64,000 nt of DNA from an uncultured Clostridia bacterium (lineage in GTDB: Bacteria; Bacillota; Clostridia; Christensenellales; HGM11417), in assembly GCA_944332455.1 (NCBI GenBank), contig CALVJY010000005.1:46482-110481 (forward strand). The letters run 5' to 3'. Numbering within the stretch: the first letter of the stretch is position 1; each line of letters opens with the position of its first letter. The notes beneath the pieces were generated by a model. It saw only the letters and a program-made list of their open reading frames with translations, ran no database searches and was not told where the DNA came from. Positions 59,746 to 64,000 of the stretch are shown one piece after another. The translations under genes were made by a program, and so were the position numbers.

Positions 59746-61161
59746 TCATTTTGCCTCTTCCGGGGCAAGGCCGTTCCCGCCCTGCGCCAGAAGATCGGCC
59801 CGCTTTTTGAGGATGCGGCGGATGGAGAGGGCGAAGGTCAGGGCCGTGAACAGGCCGGCCAGGGTGTCCGAGACGCTCTCGGCCAGGAAGATGCCCTGCA
59901 CACCGAGAAACAGCGGGAGCACAAAGGTGAGCGGGATGAGCAGGATGACCTTGCGGAGCAGGGCCAGAAAGATGGAGATCCTGGCCTGCCCCAGCGCCAG
60001 AAAGGTGTTCTGGAAGGCGCTCTGGGCGGAGAAGAAGATGCACCCGCCCATGAAAAAGGGCATGTAGGCGGTGACCACGGCGGTAACTTCCTCGGTGGCC
60101 GAGAAGACGGCGGCGAACAGCCCCGGCCACAGCAGGCAGAGCAGCCACATCAGGCCGCACAGCGTGAAGGTGCAGCAGAACAGATACTTGACCGCCTTTT
60201 TGATGCGGTCGAACTTCCCCGCCCCGAAGTTGAAGCTGATCAGGGGCTGCACGCCGGTGCCCAGACCGTTTAAGGGGAGGGTGACCATCTGCAGCACGCT
60301 CATCATGATGGTCATGGCCGCCGAGTAGACCTTGGAGCCGTCGGTGTAGGCGTAGAGCTGGATGTTGAAGACGATCTGCACCGCGCTCTCGGTGGCCTGC
60401 ATGACAAAGGGCGAGACCCCCAGGGCCAGCGTCCGGCCCACCAGCCTGAAATTCAGGCCGAACAGTCGGGGCCGGATTCGGATGCCGCTCCGCTTCGAGC
60501 AGAGAAAGGCCACCACAAAGGCGCAGGAACAGGCCTGCGAGATCACCGTGGCCACGGCCGCCCCCCGCACCCCCATGTCGAAAACGAAGATGAACAGGGG
60601 GTCCAGGGCGATGTTCAGCACCGCGCCGATGATGACCGTGACCATGCTCATCACCGAAAAGCCCTGGCAGGAGATGAAGACGTTCAGCCCCAGCGAGAAC
60701 AGCACGAACAGGGTCCCCACGGCATAGATGCGGAAGTAGGCGTCGGCATAGGGCAGAGAGGTGTCCGGCGAGCCGAAGGCCCTTAAAAGCGGCTCGGAAA
60801 AGGCCAGCAGCACCGCAGTCAGCACCGCCCCCAGCCCGAACAGCAGCACCACGCCGTTGTTCAGGATCTTTTCGGCCTCCTCCCGGTTGCCCTCCCCCAG
60901 CCGGATGGCGGCCAGCGGGGCCCCGCCGTTGCCGATCAGGGCGGCAAAGGCCGACACCACCATGATCAGGGGAAAGCAGACCCCAAGTCCTGCCAGCGCG
61001 TCCGTCCCGATCTCGGGGATGGTCCCCACGTACATGCGGTCCACCAGGTTGTACAGCATGTTGATGACCTGCGCGACCACTGCGGGAATGGCCAGCCTCA
61101 GCATCAGCCTCCCCACCGAGCCCGTCCCCAGATCCACCTTTTTCCGTTCCGCTCTTCTCAT
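59746..61161 (-). CDS. MATE-family multidrug/metabolite efflux transporter
   Basis: The 471-residue membrane protein has twelve predicted helices in two halves. The signature is near the N-terminus: LAIPAVVAQVINMLYNLVDR, then MYVGTIPEIGTDALAGLG. The second half repeats the pattern (LALGVSPFVMQATESAVQIV). MATE proteins export drugs or metabolites in exchange for Na+ or H+. ATG 61161 has AAAGGAGG 4 nt upstream; the longer frame is not supported. The promoter is an extended -10, TGCTATAAT, at 61246-61254. Confidence 0.93.
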   Translation of the reverse strand: MRRAERKKVDLGTGSVGRLMLRLAIPAVVAQVINMLYNLVDRMYVGTIPEIGTDALAGLGVCFPLIMVVSAFAALIGNGGAPLAAIRLGEGNREEAEKILNNGVVLLFGLGAVLTAVLLAFSEPLLRAFGSPDTSLPYADAYFRIYAVGTLFVLFSLGLNVFISCQGFSVMSMVTVIIGAVLNIALDPLFIFVFDMGVRGAAVATVISQACSCAFVVAFLCSKRSGIRIRPRLFGLNFRLVGRTLALGVSPFVMQATESAVQIVFNIQLYAYTDGSKVYSAAMTIMMSVLQMVTLPLNGLGTGVQPLISFNFGAGKFDRIKKAVKYLFCCTFTLCGLMWLLCLLWPGLFAAVFSATEEVTAVVTAYMPFFMGGCIFFSAQSAFQNTFLALGQARISIFLALLRKVILLIPLTFVLPLFLGVQGIFLAESVSDTLAGLFTALTFALSIRRILKKRADLLAQGGNGLAPEEAK

Positions 61162-61245
61162 GCGGCCTCCTTTGCCGGAGCGCTCTCCTGCGTTGCGATC
61201 TGCGCCGCTCCAGGCTTCGTCTGATTTTTTAATCCAAACCTCATT

Positions 61246-61254
61246 ATTATAGCA
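61246..61254 (-). promoter_or_regulatory. Extended -10 promoter of the MATE gene
   Basis: TGCTATAAT on the minus strand; the -35 region is weak. About 85 nt before the start codon. Confidence 0.6.
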
Positions 61255-61359
61255 CATTCCGGGGCGTTTGGGGAAATCTTTTCCCCCTCTTTCCCCGCCG
61301 ATCCGGGGAGAATGAAGTGAAAAAGCGCAAAAGAAGGAATTTTTTTTTGAAAACCCATC

Positions 61360-61388
61360 TTGACAAATTCCAATAAATGGCTTATAAT
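61360..61388 (+). promoter_or_regulatory. Perfect sigma-A promoter of the InlB-repeat lipoprotein
   Basis: TTGACA (61360-61365), a 17-nt spacer and TATAAT (61383-61388) match the full consensus. T8GAAAACCC lies just upstream (61341-61356) and may act as an UP-like element. Confidence 0.9.
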
Positions 61389-61477
61389 GTTGGTATCCGC
61401 TGCCCGCTTCAGAAGCTTTACGATACGGCTCCCGAAGACCGGCGTCGGGTAAAGAACTGAAAAAAGGAGGTTCCGAC

Positions 61478-63226
61478 ATGAAAAAATGGATGATGTCCGC
61501 CCTGACCGCTCTGGTCTTTCTGGCGGGGCTGTGTCTGGTCGCCTGCGGCGGCACGACCAGCTGGCAGGTCACCTTCGACGCCGACGGCGGCACCGCCGTG
61601 ACGGCCCAGTCCGTGGAGGACGGGGGGACCGCGACCGAACCGGCCGACCCCGAAAAGGAGGGCTTTGCCTTTGACGGATGGTTCGAAGAAGGCGCTGACG
61701 AGCCCTTTGACTTTTCCGCCCCCGTCACCGGCAATCTCACCCTGACCGCGAAATGGACAGCCCTCTACACCCTGACCTTCGATTCCGACGGCGGCACCGC
61801 AGTGGAGGCTCAGACCGTGCGGGACGGAATGACCGCGACCGAGCCGGCCGCCCCCCAAAAGGAGGGCTTTACCTTTGACGGCTGGTTTGAAGAAGGCGCC
61901 GAGACGCCCTTTGATTTTGCCACCCCCATCACCGGCGATCTCACTTTGACCGCCGGATGGACGGAGGAAGCGCAGACTTCCTTTACCCTGGCAGACGTTG
62001 ACGGCATCTGGACGGGTTCGGCCAAGGCCCTGGGGACCCTGGACGTCTCCTTCGCCCTGACCGTGGACGCGGAAAACGGGGCGCACGCGGCGGTCTGCTA
62101 CCTGAGCGGTTCGACCTCTCCCATGGCGCTCACCGTGGAATCTCTGGCCGTCGCGGACGACAAGCTGGTGCTGACCTACAGCCTGCTCGGAGAGTCGAAA
62201 ACCATGTCCGCGACTTACGACGGCACCTCGCTGATCATCGAGCCGAACGATTTCTTCGCCGACCCCGTCACCCTGACCCGCCTGCAGCTGACGCTGGCGG
62301 ATCTGGCCGGCAGCTGGGCGGGCACGACCACCCTCAATGAATCCGAAGTGAGCATCTCCATGATGCTCTACGAAGACGGGACCGGAGAGGTCTCCTGCAC
62401 GGTGGGCGAGACCGCGATCCCCCTCTACGACGTCACCTTCGCAGTGGCCGACAACAAGCTGGTGATCACTTACAGCCTGACCGAGGGCGGAGAGACCTCC
62501 TCCATGAGCGCGACCTACGACGGCACCGCGCTGAACGTCTATGTCGATCTCCTCTCCGCCACCCTCACCCTGACCCGCACCGAACCCCTGGCCGAACTGG
62601 CCGGGGTTTGGGTGGGCGAGGGCGACGGCCTCTCCTACAAGCTGATCATCCGGCCCAACGGACTGGGCCGGTTTGTCTACGAGGGCGGCGTCACCGACGA
62701 ACAATTCGGGGTCGTCGCCGGATTTGAGAACAGCTTTGACGTCGTCCGCCTCTCCTGCTCGGAAGGGCGGCTTTTTTTGAAGTATAAACTGCAAACCGAC
62801 GACGAACTCTTCTCCCAGATCAACTTCACCCTGCGGGACGGGACCCTCTACACCCCGGCCTGTTATTTGGGCGAGGCCGTCACCTTCACTCTGGAGGAGC
62901 CTCCCCTCCTGTCCGAATTCGCCGGCACCTGGACGGGCCCCTGCAACATCGATCTTTCCCTCTCGGCCGACGTGACGCTGGTCATCCGCGAGGACGGGAC
63001 CGGCAGCCTGACCATCGACCTGTTCGGCAGCAGAACGGTGGACGTCACGCTGGAGATCCTCGACAACGAGCTGGTGATCGTCTACGGACGGGAAGCGGAC
63101 GGCTCCCCCAAGACCATGACGGCCGAGCCGAACGGCAACAACATGCACCTGCCCGTGGCGCCGGACCTGCTGAACATGGGCGGCAGCACTTACGTCGGCG
63201 CCTTTCTCACCCGGCAGGAGGCCTGA
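61478..63226 (+). CDS. Lipoprotein with two InlB/Listeria-Bacteroides repeats and four beta domains
   Basis: The 582-residue protein has a lipoprotein signal (LVAC, Cys23). Two Listeria-Bacteroides (InlB B-type) repeats follow, at about residues 28-95 and 95-165, each with VTFDADGGTAV/LTFDSDGGTAV and GFxFDGWFEEG. Four related beta-rich domains then start at about 170, 275, 370 and 480 (DGIWTGSA, AGSWAGTT, AGVWVGEG, AGTWTGPC); they look like lipocalin-type barrels. It should sit on the outer membrane face and bind a ligand or surface. AGGAGG lies 8 nt before the ATG, downstream of a perfect promoter, so it is probably strongly expressed. Confidence 0.87.
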   Translation: MKKWMMSALTALVFLAGLCLVACGGTTSWQVTFDADGGTAVTAQSVEDGGTATEPADPEKEGFAFDGWFEEGADEPFDFSAPVTGNLTLTAKWTALYTLTFDSDGGTAVEAQTVRDGMTATEPAAPQKEGFTFDGWFEEGAETPFDFATPITGDLTLTAGWTEEAQTSFTLADVDGIWTGSAKALGTLDVSFALTVDAENGAHAAVCYLSGSTSPMALTVESLAVADDKLVLTYSLLGESKTMSATYDGTSLIIEPNDFFADPVTLTRLQLTLADLAGSWAGTTTLNESEVSISMMLYEDGTGEVSCTVGETAIPLYDVTFAVADNKLVITYSLTEGGETSSMSATYDGTALNVYVDLLSATLTLTRTEPLAELAGVWVGEGDGLSYKLIIRPNGLGRFVYEGGVTDEQFGVVAGFENSFDVVRLSCSEGRLFLKYKLQTDDELFSQINFTLRDGTLYTPACYLGEAVTFTLEEPPLLSEFAGTWTGPCNIDLSLSADVTLVIREDGTGSLTIDLFGSRTVDVTLEILDNELVIVYGREADGSPKTMTAEPNGNNMHLPVAPDLLNMGGSTYVGAFLTRQEA

Positions 63227-63358
63227 GCGCGGCCTCAGCCCATGACTTTTCACGGCCTTCTCCCCTTTCGGGAGGCGCCGTTCCCCCTCTCCGACCTCCG
63301 GATTTGCGGCTCCGGCCGGGGAGGGAACAAATTTTTTTTGAAAACCCCTGTGATTTAC

Positions 63359-63387
63359 TTGCCAAACCGCCGCATTTTCGGTATAAT
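63359..63387 (+). promoter_or_regulatory. Promoter of tRNA-Ala
   Basis: TTGCCA (63359-63364), a 17-nt spacer and a perfect TATAAT (63382-63387). The T8GAAAACCC motif recurs upstream (63332-63347). A hairpin GACCAAAGC/GCTTTGGTC lies between it and the tRNA. Confidence 0.85.
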
Positions 63388-63431
63388 AGAAACACTTGAC
63401 CAAAGCGCCCCTGCTTTGGTCGGTATGCCGT

Positions 63432-64000
<569 letters not shown>

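Noticed and set aside
61418..63403. A 661-codon minus-strand frame opposite the InlB-repeat lipoprotein
   Set aside because: It is the reverse image of repeated coding sequence, and the plus-strand gene has a perfect promoter and SD.

Overview
The window looks like a GC-rich, low-G+C-lineage relative: an anaerobic gut-type Clostridia (Bacillota), possibly of the Christensenellales/Oscillospirales kind. This placement rests on the SCIFF peptide and its maturase, the secD-secF-recJ-relA-MBL-hemZ order, strong Shine-Dalgarno sites (AGGAGG), sigma-A promoters with 17-bp spacers, and an ECF-type S component. The genus is not determinable from sequence reading alone. Most genes are GC-rich housekeeping genes. 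AT-rich stretches (1-950, 12.5-14.3 kb, 52-53.9 kb, 63.5-64 kb) look acquired.

Layout. 1-0.6 kb: end of an EcoRI-family DNA methyltransferase. 0.95-3.7 kb: a secreted, membrane-anchored SH3 protein. 3.9-5.9 kb: LUD protein and M20 dipeptidase. 6.1-12.4 kb: radC, gltX, then repeats, then a ppx-maf-mreB-like cluster. 12.5-16.6 kb: an accessory patch with a leucine-rich-repeat lipoprotein, a candidate small RNA, an AAA_14/DUF4143 ATPase and a PIN/Phd toxin-antitoxin pair. 16.8-24 kb: TPR protein, glyA, a TIM-barrel isomerase, a pentapeptide-repeat protein and a D-lactate-dehydrogenase-like enzyme.

24.2-37.7 kb is a glycan-use locus. A GntR/LacI-type regulator is divergent from an operon encoding a solute-binding lipoprotein, two ABC permeases, a GxGYxYP lipoprotein, a six-repeat surface protein with a Cys/Gly-rich C-terminal anchor, and a GH38 alpha-mannosidase. 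No ATPase is encoded, so a shared one elsewhere is expected. Binding, capture, trimming and import of mannose-containing glycans is the likely joint task.

37.8-50.9 kb is a conserved minus-strand block: TIGR04086 membrane protein, SCIFF, SCIFF maturase, gamma-carbonic anhydrase, secD, secF, recJ, relA, MBL hydrolase and hemZ. It links export, a ribosomally made thioether peptide, DNA repair and the stringent response. 51-54 kb holds a small membrane protein, a frameshifted XRE regulator, a membrane protein with HEYGH, and a Fic protein. 54-63 kb returns to GC-rich genes (kinase-like, PNP, ketopantoate-reductase family, MerR, DUF1893, ECF S component, MATE, InlB-repeat lipoprotein). The window ends with tRNA-Ala(GGC), whose 3' end is overlapped by a C-terminally altered serine recombinase.

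The most unusual feature is two families of dispersed intergenic hairpin arrays. Family 1 (8.4, 40.2-40.7 and 51.0-51.3 kb) has about five stems. Their sequences differ between copies, but base pairing is kept by paired changes while loops and linkers stay nearly fixed. Family 2 (8.8 and 51.8 kb) is a row of short stems joined by ATATCGA linkers with the same behaviour. This pattern is what a conserved folded nucleic acid, RNA or single-stranded DNA, would leave.
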